From Epinephelus fuscoguttatus (Eukaryota > Chordata > Actinopteri > Perciformes > Serranidae), in the NCBI RefSeq assembly GCF_011397635.1, contig NC_064756.1, positions 21,506,907 through 21,570,906 on the forward strand: 64,000 nucleotides of DNA. Reading direction: 5' to 3'. The notes below the pieces were generated by a model, which had not been told where the DNA came from, did not search any database, and saw nothing but the letters and a program-made list of their open reading frames with translations. The position numbers and the translations under genes are program-made. Shown one piece after another: positions 1-25,378 of this stretch; the first letter of the stretch is position 1; each line of letters starts with the position of its first letter.

Positions 1-111
1 CCGTTGTGCTAGGCTAGCACTCTAACCGGTAGCAGGCTAGCGTTAGGAGGCTAACAAAGCGTTTTCCTGTGGGATTGTGACGCGTCCACAAACGCAGTGA
101 AATATATTTAC

Positions 112-330
112 CTTGGTGGTGCACATGTGGCTGTCTCTTCGTTTACATCCCGCGTGGTTTGTGTCCTGTGACGATGCGTTTCTGAGGCAGACTGTTAAAG
201 GTTTGCTAGCAGACACAGTGGCTGCTATTTGTTGTCTTGTAACGTTACGGTGTCTCCGCCGGTGGCAACAGCAGCCTCCTCCAGCATCCCTTCAGTCCCG
301 CACCACTTTATTGGTCGCGCGCTGTACGTA
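112..330 (-). promoter_or_regulatory. Possible promoter and first exon of a gene leaving the left edge
   Basis: Read on the minus strand, this CpG-containing stretch has a CCAAT box (ATTGG on the plus strand at 310-314) beside a GCGCGC run. Further on there is an ATG at 126-124 followed by four codons and a good splice donor (CAAG|GTAAAT, GT at 111-110). This is the layout of a CCAAT promoter with a short first coding exon. No protein can be recognised from five codons, and the next exon would lie outside the window. It could equally be a chance arrangement in unique DNA. Confidence 0.2.
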
Positions 331-834
331 CAACTGTCACAACTAACGTTAGTAGTATTAACGTGTATTGAGATCACGCTATATTATCACTTACTGCACC
401 GTAGTTTAGAGATAATGGCAAGCTTGTTGAATATGTAAAAGTAAAATGCATGTTTCCATCCTTCCTGGTGTCTTCCCAAAGCAATGGGAAGTGGCCTTAT
501 CTTTTTTAACAGTGGCGACACCCTGTGGTCAATTGTAGGAATTACACACAAATTCCCCTCCAGAAGGGCGACAAAATGGAAGAACTACATAATTATTAAT
601 TATTCATATTACAAATATTCTAACATGTGGAATAGGGGGGGCACACAGTGGTTTTATGGGAGGACATCTTATCTGCATGACCTGGATTGAAACACTGGTG
701 GCAAGTCCTGCACAAGCAGTGCTTTACCCATGCTCTACCCCCCCAGGATTGGGTCACTGAGGAGATATTTTCCACATGAACTCAATGAAGCATCACATTA
801 CCATTAGAATTGAATATTAGATTCCTGGTGGCTG

Positions 835-887
835 AGGGTTTAGGGTTTAGGGTTAGGGTTAGGGGGTTAAGGGGTTAGGGTTAGGGC
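835..887 (+). repeat. Interstitial telomere-like TTAGGG repeats
   Basis: About 50 bases of TTAGGG and its one-base variants (TTTAGGG, TTAGGGGG, TTAAGGGG) stand head to tail. The motif is the vertebrate telomere unit in the G-rich orientation. Normal unique DNA on both sides shows this is an internal array and not a chromosome end. Confidence 0.85.
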
Positions 888-1094
888 TGTTTGTGTAGCC
901 ATACATTCCCACCTCGAGTCCAGCCTGGAACCTTTGTTAGTTACCTTTCTTTTCACTAATTTATCTGTGAGCTCTCTGTTGTATGGATTGGATTACTGAA
1001 TCGGCCTACTGTGCCAGGGGCCCAAATGTAGAGTGGGTCTGTTGCCCCTTACCTGCAAAATGCCCCTTTCATTAACACATACTGACTAGGAAGA

Positions 1095-1315
1095 GATTAA
1101 AGATGACCACAAAGAGATGAAAAAGAACTGCAAAGAGACACAAAATAACTCCAAAAAGGGGCAAAACAGCCACGAAGAAAAACAAAATGACCAAAATAAA
1201 AAAGCATAAAATTACCTCGGTGAGTCACAGAACTTCTACAATGACAAAAACCACAAGGAGATGCATTACAACTACAATGAGATGCAAAATAACAATATAA
1301 AAAAAGCTAATCAAC
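1095..1315. repeat. Degenerate minisatellite
   Basis: An A-rich tract in which a unit of roughly 20 bases of the type 'gacacaaaatgaccacaaag' recurs with many substitutions. It abuts the TA target site of the Tc1 element on its right. No open frame or RNA structure is seen in it. Confidence 0.6.
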
Positions 1316-1317
1316 TA

Positions 1318-2912
1318 CACTGAACAAAAATATAAACGCACCACTTTTGTTTTTGCTCCCATTTTTCATGAGCTGAACTCAAAGATCTAAAACATTTTCT
1401 ATCCACACTAAAGACCATTTCCTCACAAATGTTGTTCACAAATCTGTCTAAATCTGTGTTAGTGAGCACTTCTCCTTTGCCGAGATAATCCATCCCACCT
1501 CACAGGTGTGGTATATCAAGATGCTGATTAGACAGCATGAATATTGCACAGGTGTGCCTTAGGCTGGCTACAATAAAAGGTCACTCTGAAATGTGCAGTT
1601 TTGCTTTATTGGGGGGGTCAGAAAACCAGTCAGTATCTGGTGACCGCCATTTGCCTCACGCAGTGCAACGATCTCCTTAGAGTTGATCAGGTTGTTGATT
1701 GTGGCCTGTGGAATGTTGGTCCACTCCTCTTCAATGGCTGTGCGAAGTTGCTGGATATTGGCAGGAACTGGAACATGCTGTCGTATACGCCGATCCAGAA
1801 CATCCCAAACATGCTCAATGGGTGACATGTCCAGTGAGTATGCTGGCCATGCAAGAACTGGGATGTTTTCAGCTTCCAGGTATTGTGTACAGATCCTTGC
1901 AACATGGGGCCGTGCATTATCATGCTGCAACATGAGGTGATGGTCGTGGATGAATGGCACAACAATGGGCCTCAGGATCTCGACGATATCTCTGTGCATT
2001 CAAAATGCCATCAATAAAATGCACCTGTGTTTGTTGTCCATAACATACTGCCCATACCATAACCCCACCGCCACCATGGGCCACTTGATCCACAGCGTTG
2101 ACATCAGCAAACCGCCCCCCCACACGACGCCTCACATGCTGTCTGCCATCTGCCCTGAACAGTGAAAACTGGGATTCATCCATGAAGAGAACACCTCTCC
2201 AACGTACGCCATCAAATGTGAGCATTTGCCCACTCAAGTTGGTTACGACAACGAACTGCAGTCAGGTCGAGACCCCGATGAGGATGACGAGCATGCAGAT
2301 GAGCTTCCCTGAGACGGTTTCTGACAGTTTGTGCAGAAATTCTTTGGTTATGCAAACCGATTGTTGCAGCAGCTGTCCGGGTGGCTGGTCTCAGACGATC
2401 TTGGAGGTGAACATGCTGGATGTGGAGGTCCTGGGCTGGTGTGGTTACACGTGGTCTGTGGTTGTGAGGCCGGTTGGATGTACTGCCAAACTGTCTGAAA
2501 CGCCTTTGGAGATGGCTTATGGTAGAGAAATGAACATTCAATTCACAGGCAACAGCTCTGGTGGACATTCCTGCAATGAGCACGCTCCCTCAAAACTTGC
2601 GACATCTGTGGCATTGTGCGGTGTGATAAAACTGCACATTTCAGAGTGGCCTTTTATTGTGGCCAGCCTAAGGCACACCTGTGCAATATTCATGCTGTCT
2701 AATCAGCATCTTGATATGCCACACCTGTGAGGTGGGATGGATTATTGCGGCAAAGGAGAAGTGCTCACTAACACAGATTTAGACAGATTTGTGAACAATA
2801 TTTGTGAGGAAATGGTCTTTTGTGTGTATAGAAAATGTTTAAGATCTTTGAGTTCAGCTCATGAAAAATGAGAGCAAAAACAAAAGTGGTGCGTTTATAT
2901 TTTTGTTCAGTG
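1318..2912 (-). mobile_element. Tc1/mariner DNA transposon with long inverted repeats, inactive
   Basis: The element starts CACTGAACAAAAATATAAAC at 1318 and ends with the exact reverse complement at 2912. A TA stands on each side (1316-1317 and 2913-2914), the target duplication of the Tc1/mariner family. The terminal inverted repeats are unusually long: 1318 to about 1603 on the left pairs with about 2628 to 2912 on the right, with scattered mismatches. The 1.6 kb length is normal for a complete fish Tc1 copy. The single transposase gene reads leftward and is broken. The element lies about 100 bp beyond the distal oaf poly(A) signal. Confidence 0.95.
1568..2583 (-). pseudogene. Tc1 transposase pseudogene (DD34E)
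   Basis: Three overlapping minus-strand frames together cover a Tc1 transposase. Frame 2583-2212 has the paired-like helix-turn-helix region. Frame 2237-1920 has the first catalytic aspartate (MDESQF). Frame 1999-1568 has the second aspartate (HDNARPH) and the glutamate (SPIEH). Thirty-four residues separate the second D from the E, the DD34E spacing of Tc1. Frame changes near 2225 and 1985, and a garbled stretch near 1650, prevent a full-length product. The N-terminus also lacks a clear start. Confidence 0.9.
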
Positions 2913-3024
2913 TATAAAAAGTGTGTCTTCCTCTTATGTAGGATACATATCTGTGCCCAGGGACCCACTGTCTGATAATAAGACACAAAAAGTTAGTTAC
3001 AATGTGTGCAGTGCAAAGAAAGAC

Positions 3025-3030
3025 TTTATT
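3025..3030 (-). terminator. oaf: Distal poly(A) signal for oaf
   Basis: On the minus strand this reads AATAAA within TTTCAATAAAGTC, followed by a T/G-rich stretch around 3000-3015 of the kind that recruits cleavage factors. It is the last good signal before the Tc1 element. Confidence 0.5.
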
Positions 3031-4650
3031 GAAACAATTCATGTAAAACTCAACTCTTAAATGGTACACCACCTAATTGCTTCATTTTTTCCTTATAGCA
3101 ACTTTTTACAACATATTCAAAACTCTTTCATAGAAAAAATACCTTTACAAACTTAATCTACAATTACATAGCAAAGATATCAGTGGAAATGTTAAGGCAC
3201 TTGATCACCAGTAAAGGCCACCAATAGAAATATTTCACTCATTTGGTTCTTTAGTTAGCAGGACATAGCAACACACAAAACACAAAAGGATCTTTTGATA
3301 TGGCAGTAATGATGGAAATGAAGATGGAGATAAGACAAGCCAAAATCATACTTTGACCTCTAGCTCTAAAGAACAGACAGACACAATGAGATTTGGTCCC
3401 ACAAGTTCAAGAAGTGATCCTTGAATTATGTATGAAATATTATAAGGGATCTGAGTTGCATAAATTATAGACATTTAACTGCTGACATGGACAGACAAAA
3501 GTGAAACCCAATAACCAGTATTTTGGCATTGGGATACAACAGGAAACACTTAACTGACACATAGTTTAACCAGAAGATGGCAGTATAGAATATTAAAAAG
3601 GCCATACTGTAGTCATAGTGAACACTAACATGGAAAAACACCACAGTGAAAAGTCTGTTTCTAGAAACTGAAACATTACACCCTTCTTTTGACAGTATTT
3701 CCTTTGACTTTGGTTTATTTGACACTTTTGAACAGACTGATAATGTGAGTGGTGGGCATGAGATGTCCCCCATGGATATACTTATCAATGAGGCAAAGCA
3801 GAGCTACAACTGTCCTATGAAAGAAGATTATAAACCTGTTTATCCACACTGTCTGTACAACCATGAAAACTTGGCAACAAAGTGGTGTCACACATGGATG
3901 AGTCGAGAAACGACACCCAAAATCCAAGAGGTTAAACATTTCTGAAACTTGTTTGAGTACTTACTGTTACTGAGGACCTATGGTTGAGACTTTAAGAGTT
4001 TAATGCAAAAAGATACAAAAATAGTCCTCAATAATTTCGCTTTGCAACCAAAATAAATAAAGCCAGCATTGAAGAAGCATTTCCTTTGTCAGCCAACTTA
4101 CATTGTTATTAACAAGCTGGCTACAAACTGTTTTTCACAGAACTTTGTAAGACAGATAATTCCACCATCCAAATTTTCCTTCACCAGGATGGAGGATTAT
4201 GTTTGTCCAATATGAATCCTTTGATCAGAGTGGGACTCTGTTGTTCCTCTGCTGGTGTTAAATTGACCAGAAATGCCCTGTCCAGCTTTGTGCATACAGT
4301 AGCTTGTTTGGGAGGTTATTGTTGTTGGCGTCTGTCATCTGCTCTAATAATTTCTCCAAAAAAGGCACAAAAGTGACAGCTTCCTGGCAAAGTCGCATTA
4401 TAGCTGACAACGATATGTCATTTTCCCAGAAAAGGCTTAAAGTTAGTGGGTCCTCTTAGAACGACGTGCTGCATCTCTCCGTCCTCAAAGGTTTTGGTCT
4501 CATTTGGAACCTGAAATAATTTCTGTGTCAGCTCAAACATCTGGATCTCACCACTCCCCCACCTGAGACAGTTTCACTTAGCAACACGTAAACTGAGGTC
4601 CACTGTGTTCACTCTGAATAGCATGGGTGGGGAAGCATTAGCTTAATGTA

Positions 4651-4656
4651 TTTATT
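4651..4656 (-). terminator. oaf: Proximal poly(A) signal for oaf
   Basis: AATAAA on the minus strand, 24 bases after the stop codon. It is close enough to act as an alternative early signal, though no obvious GU-rich element follows. Confidence 0.3.
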
Positions 4657-4679
4657 TCTTAACCATCCAGAACAAAATG

Positions 4680-18900
<14,221 letters not shown>

Positions 18901-19599
18901 CTTCTCATTCTGCTTTGTGTTGATATCCCCGTCTGCTTTTTTCTGCCTTCTGCAATTCATGCAGTCCCGTCACTTCCTATCCGTCGGTATCCCACTGCTC
19001 GCCTGGCCTCCAAAACTTTGTGTTGTGAGTGAGTGTGAGCGCTGAGTGAGAGCAGGGATGGTAGTAAACTCTTAAAGCCATACCACCCTCTGAAAACTCT
19101 GCCCATCCCCCTAAAGGCCTCATGTGATCCTCCTGCACTCCAGCAAGCAGGCTCAACTAATAACACCCCCCGACCATTATAACAAAGGTGTTGTTGGGAT
19201 TTGTAAATCACAGCTCTGCAGATGTTGCTGCTGTCATGTAGGGATAAATAAAAGACTGCTGCTGCTGGTGGGGATCAAAAAGCAAATAATAACTAGTAGC
19301 TGGAAAACATTAATATTGTCTGTTTTTATCTTATAATAGATGCTGTCTAAAGTTTACAACCCTGTTATTGATATTTATTATTTCCAGTCCTACTTTTTAA
19401 TGGCTTAACTCCCATGTATTAGTTATGGGTCTGTTCTGACTGAGTTTACTTAGGTCTAATGTTTTATCTCTACACTGTCCACATGGTGTTTGTGGCTGCA
19501 ACTTTCATGTTGGCTCAGGCGTTGTGCCTCCACCTGGAATTATATGGTGCATAAATACAGCTTGCTTGTTTGATGTTTTTGATATCAAGATAAAGAGGC

Positions 19600-19953
19600 T
19601 ATTCATTCATTCATTTTCCGTAACCGCTTATCTTGTTGGGGGTCGCTGGAGCCTATCCCAGCCGACACTGGGCAAGAGGCATGTTACACCCTGTACAGCC
19701 TGTACACATAGAGACAGACAACCTTTCACACTTCACACATTCACAGCTATGGCCAATTTAGAGTCACCAATTAACTTGCATGTCTTTGGACTGTGGGAGG
19801 AAGCCGGAGTACTTGGAGGAAAACCCATGCTGACACAGGGAGAACAGGCGTGCTTGGCACGGAGGGGCTCCTCCACCCCGGGATTCGAACCCCCCAACCC
19901 AGGTTCGATCTGGCAACCCCCTTGCTGTGAGACGACAATGCTAACCACTGCCT
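19600..19953 (-). mobile_element. tRNA-derived SINE
   Basis: Read on the minus strand, the element begins with a tRNA-like head: an A-box-like AGTGGTTAGC, then a B-box GGTTCGAATCC at about 19891-19881. The body includes the TCCAAAGACATGCAAGTTAA and CGGTTACGGAAAATG blocks widespread in fish repeats, and the tail is (ATGA)n at 19600-19612. The first bases of the tRNA head are missing. Such SINEs are copied by a partner LINE through the shared tail. Confidence 0.85.
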
Positions 19954-20012
19954 AAATGGGGTATAATAAATACAAACAGTTCATGTCATAAATTTGTTTG
20001 ACTATGTCATCA

Positions 20013-20742
20013 CCTGTTTACATGGACAGTTTAATTCCACTTTTAATTGGAATGAAAGGCCATTCCGATTAAAAGTGGTCATGTAAACGGAAACGGTCAT
20101 TCCGATTAAAAATTAAATCCGATTAAAAGGGGTGGTTTATTCCGTTTGTCATTCCGAATGAAAGAATTTTGTGTGCATGTATACACTCGTTCCTCCTTAA
20201 GTTCATTCCGGTCTTTCTGCGCATGCTCGTTTCCTTGCCCTTCTGGCGCGATGACGTATATAGCGCGCATAGCAACGGGCTGCATAGCAACGGGCTGAGA
20301 TAGAGCAGTCGGACTTGTTGCACTCACCGGTTTCCATTCGCCACAGCACGGTCTTCTACCTCCCTTCTCCTCCTCAACAGATGAAGCATTAGCAGAACAA
20401 GGTTGTTGTCGTACTGCTGCTTCAAGAATATAAGCAAAACACACCCGAAAAAGGCACTAAGAACGGCGTTTTCAAGCATCTTGTTATCCGGAGCGAGGAC
20501 TACAGTATTTTCTTCCGGTAAACGTAAACACGTAACATCCGCCCCGCCCCCTATCTAATCAGAAACCTTCCCTGCCCCAAACCTTGTGCAGACCTGAATA
20601 AAGGCGATTAAACTCACCTCCCGTGTAAACCCTCGTTCGGAATGAATATTTCCCATGTAAACTACCTGGAAAGACTTTAATTCCGAATGATTTCATTCAG
20701 ATTTATTTCATTCCAAATGAGAAGCCATCATGTAACCGTAGC
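20013..20742. mobile_element. Putative non-autonomous DNA element with GTTTACATG / CATGTAA ends
   Basis: The left end reads CTGTTTACATGGAC and the right end CATCATGTAACCG, roughly inverted. Inside each end the motif ATTCCGATTAAAA or ATTCCGAATGA recurs several times. A direct repeat GCATAGCAACGGGCTG lies at about 20266-20296. It has no coding capacity. Family assignment is uncertain; the exact borders and target duplication are not clear. Confidence 0.6.
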
Positions 20743-20768
20743 CAGTGATTAGCCTAAATTCTAATATT

Positions 20769-21240
<472 letters not shown>

Positions 21241-21244
21241 TTCT

Positions 21245-24200
21245 GCAACTTTAATGGTTTTACTTGGTGTCGTGGCGACAAATGCATAGGTTCTGAATTT
21301 TGATGGGGATGTGCCCCCTGCATCCCACCTGAAATCTACACCTATGCAATCTTGTGATACATCATTGCAGCTTATTTGCATCACAGATGTGTGAAGTTGA
21401 GGCTATTACTGTGCAAATCAGTGCCACAGTTAACTGCCTATACAGGCTAATAAAGAAAACAAGACGTCAGTTCAAAAATCTGTAACTTCAATGGGCCGAT
21501 AACCAGTTTTAAGATCAATGTTTAGTATGCAAATGAGGTAGGTACAGTTTCCCTTGAGAGCTCACTGTTTTGTTTTTCACTTGTTTGTCTAATCTCTCTG
21601 ACACCTTCTTTATTTATGCATTTGGTTGTGATACCCTCTGAAATAAATCTGTCAGGTAATTATCACCTTTGATGACAACATATGGATAATTCACGGCTTC
21701 CAGCTAAACAAAAAGTACAGTCACTCCTTTATTCTCCTGACATGTTATTTCATTTTATGATGTCCTCAAGGGAAAGCTTGACAAACCTGAGGTAAGAGCT
21801 GGCAAACGGAGAGAAGCTGCCTATCTGACAGGAGATCTCAGAGCCACATCAAATGGTAGATAAGCAGTATGTGTGTGTTGCGAAAAGGTAGGATGACATC
21901 TTTGCAAGAAACCACCTGAACAGTTGTGTTATCTCTGTCGGCTGAGGCGCTGCATTCTGGGTGGGCCGAGCCCCGGGCTGCGGTGACCCCAAATGTGGTA
22001 GGACTTGAGTGCTGCAGAGACCAAGAGGTGGTCTCTCCAGTGAAGGGGAAAGCAAACAGAGAGGCTATAAAGCAGAGCAAACATTGTTAGTTGGGCCTGG
22101 TAAACCAAACGGGGCCCTGGACCCTGATAGACTGGAGGTCAGGCAAACACACCCCATTGTGACGGAGTTTAGTCTCAGGCTACATCTTAGTTAGAGCATT
22201 TAAACGGCTGCAGAATAAAAGTTCGGGGCCGAGAATAGGTGATGGGATGCATGTCATCATCAATCACTCCCAGTTCCTCCCTTCATTCTTTCAATCACGA
22301 GCAACAATTTTATAGCGTGATTCAAAATCACGTGCTTGCTTGCTGCACTTGCTTCACCCTGCGTATCAGTGCTGTGTCCTCACACACAGGAGTCCAAAGT
22401 GCAGTAGCTCTGCCAGGCTGTTTGCATGCTGTGACACACGCAGATAGCATGGACAGACACAAGCTACAGTGTACAGAGGGTGTATGATTAACCAGCAATT
22501 GTGCTGTCCCGGGGTTATTACCGATACAATGAGCAGTGCATGGTTAACCACGTCAGTGCCTTACCTCACTGGACTTCTATTAACAGCGGGACAGAGAGGG
22601 GAAAATCTTACAAGCACCCCAAAGATCATATTTATATGACATCTATCATTAGTGATAATAGAAAGGAACTGAAATGCCATCATAGTCCTTTCACTCTTGA
22701 TTTCCTTCCGAACTGCCTTCATCCAGTTTTGCAATGGTCTGGCATACTCTCTGCAGCTGAAATGAGAGGAAATGAGAAGCTGCTTGCACTCCTTAAGGCA
22801 AAACCTGCGAAATAGGCACTGCAGTCTTGTCTGGTCAGTCTGCTCTTATGTGTTTATTATGACAACACAGCTGCAGAAGTGTCCATATCTGAGCACATTT
22901 ATTCCTTGCCCGTTGTTAAAAACTCATGCATTGATTCCAAAAAAGCGAGGCAGATAACTTTAATGTCTGTTTTACATAAATATCCCTTTAGATTCTCTTA
23001 AAGAGGACAGTGATTGTGGCTCTGTTACTTTAGGCTACTGTAAAAATCACATATGAGTCAAAACACAGTTAAGAGCCCCATCAGATTATGTCATACGCAA
23101 AGAATATGCCATGTAGAAATGGAATGCAGCATCCAATTAAAAATCTGATCTAAAACAGCATTGTTAGGTCTATTTTGTTGTTCAAACCACTGGGTGACAT
23201 GGTTATATAATAATCCTTAACTTCTGCTAACACACACACACTTGCACTCCCACTTTTACTGTTAGAAATGTTAAGTATTTCCACCCTTTGATGAGGGACA
23301 ATTGTGCTTAGCCACTAATACTGCATTCCAGTCATGTGTGTGTTTATGTGTGTGCACGTGCGTGGACTTGCACAAGGTTAGCTTCAAACTGTTGCGTTTG
23401 ACAGGGGATTTGTGCCACCCAGACAGAGCTTTTTACCAAAACAGCAATTTTTTGCCAGTGAACTGAACAAAAAAAAAAGTCTCCTCTGCATCTCATCAGG
23501 TTTGTCATATTGTAAAGAAATGCAGCAGCACGGATTAACAGCATATTCCCAAACTGGAACACTTTGCTTTCATAGTAGGGATTGAAAACTCCAGATAGAG
23601 GAAGACAATATTTGCATTGTGGGTTGATCGCCATCACATGCAGCTGAGCAGTAATACCCCTAATACTCCCTGAAAAGGCGTAATATTTTCCTCCATAATA
23701 GTTTGCTTGAAGAAAGTATTCGGAGGTAATCAGAAAGCCTCCAAAACCAACACGCTGATGATGTTTCACCTCTGCAGAGCTGCACAACGAGGACAGCCAG
23801 TGGGGGAGAGCCAAGCTCTGTGGTCGATATAGTTGATCTCACCTCCAGACAGATGCCAGAAGTGTTTGTGTGTGTATATGTGTGTGTGTGCTCTTTGAGA
23901 ATGTGTACAGTATTTACATAAGGATTGCAGGAGCAGAAATCAAGCTGCTTTCCAGTCCTCTGATGATATTTTCATATCTTTGCTCCCCTTCTTTTCTTCC
24001 CTCTAACTGCTTTGCCTACAGTGTGCTGGGGCAGCAGCCAGTTGCTCTGTGAGCTCCCTGCTGTAGGCTGACTGTGGAGATATCCCCTTACACATGTGGG
24101 GCTCTGGGGCCACAGTAACTCTTCTGGAGCACAGGCTCGCATGGAGGAAAAGAGAGTAGGGGAGAGAAGAGCTGGATGATGGTGGGGAGGTTAGATAGAA

Positions 24201-25120
24201 ACGAGAGGCAAGGAGAGTAAAGTTTCATATTTGTAGCACATTTTCACTTAATGTGTTGCACATTAAGTTAAGAAAAACAGAAAGGGATTAAGTCCTGTTG
24301 CATATAATTGTAACAGAGCAGAAAAAGGAAATTACTGCTTTATAGGAAATGAGGGGCTGGCAGTGGTGGAATGAAAAGTACTGTACTTAAAGGTGCTCTA
24401 TACAATATTCAGAGCATTAATATATCAGCAAACCACTTTGCTCTGTAAAGACATAGTGGATTACTAGCGTCCTGAGCAGAGAGTAAAGTCACGCTACCTC
24501 TGTTTGTGTTGTAATCTAAGCTTCTCTGTTCTTTGCTGTGGTAGAGCTCTGGCCTTGTATGCATCTAAGTCCTGTGTGTGTCTCGCACTGGCTAGCTATT
24601 CGCTGCCATTCTGCAATACCACAGTTACCTCTGATATCCTGATGGCATTGTTGCAGAAGTGTATAGCACCCACCCTTGGGTTTCTTTCTGGATAGCACCT
24701 TCCTGCACTGTTGCCGTTGATAGCACTGTTCCCACTGTTAGCACCATTAGCTGCTAGCCACCAGTTTAGCAAAGTGCTTGTTTATTCTTGTTCAATGGCT
24801 GCAACATCTTCACTTGTGCTGTTTAACACTAAATATCTTCTTTTGTCTCATCCAGACGTTGTGAATATTGTTTGTCGTTTGCTCGTTGCATCTGTCCTTT
24901 TTCTTTGTAGTTTTCGGCTCTTGAGTGACGGCTCCCCAGGTGCAAGTTCACGCCATGTTTGTCCAAGACGAAACCAGCTTATTTAATACCTGTATATTTC
25001 AGACCTGTTGTCTGAAATTGCGTGTTTTGGGGGAGATTTTGGAGAGCAGTTCACAGTGTCGCTCGCATCAGCTCAACTGGAATAATAAAGTGCTTGTACT
25101 TTATTTGAGTATTTTTATAT
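21245..25120. other. Intergenic, no gene seen
   Basis: No coding frame or RNA gene can be supported. The stretch from about 24390 (AAAGGTGCTCTATACAATAT) to 25080 looks like a fish repeat by style, but I could not find paired ends. Confidence 0.6.
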
Positions 25121-25124
25121 ACTT

Positions 25125-25378
25125 AAAGGTCCAGTGTGTAGGATTTTGCGGCATCTGCTACACAAAAAACACGAATGGCCCTATCTAAAGCCAGCGTTTC
25201 GTTTGTCTGTTCTGGGCTACTGTAGAACACGTGTATGTTGATGACGACTCATTCTCAGGTACTGAAAACACAGCAATTCTTATTTTCAGGTGATTAATAA
25301 CTAATGAAAACATAGTTATAAATGTTATATACCATTTCTGCCAATAGATGCCCCTCAATCATGCACACTGGTCCTTTC
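25125..25378. mobile_element. Short inverted-repeat element (family with 36.95 and 50.87 kb), internally deleted
   Basis: Ends AAAGGTCCAGTGTGTAGGA on the left and CACACTGGTCCTTT on the right are inverted. The interior shares blocks such as GGCCCTATCTA and CCATTTCTGCCAATA with the longer copy at 50867-51374 but lacks its middle. There is no coding content. Confidence 0.8.

Larger units (their letters stand above)
3005..4679 (-). other. oaf: Probable long 3' untranslated region of oaf
   Basis: From the oaf stop codon down to a strong poly(A) signal, the 1.7 kb holds no recognisable repeat and no convincing coding frame. An earlier AATAAA only 24 bases after the stop would give a very short alternative. 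The extent is inferred from the poly(A) signal alone. Confidence 0.45.

Noticed and set aside
2098-2730. 210-codon plus-strand frame inside the Tc1 element
   Set aside because: It is the antisense shadow of the transposase gene and the inverted repeat.
3646-3945. 99-codon plus-strand frame
   Set aside because: No domain or splice support; it lies in the probable oaf 3' untranslated region and has random composition.
19524-19955. 143-codon plus-strand frame
   Set aside because: It is the antisense of the tRNA-derived SINE.
23344-23814. 156-codon minus-strand frame
   Set aside because: No recognisable motif, no splice logic and no codon-use signal. I looked for a single-exon gene and found no support.
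24390-25080. Possible inverted-repeat element starting AAAGGTGCTCTATACAATAT
   Set aside because: The style is that of a fish repeat, but I could not find a matching end.
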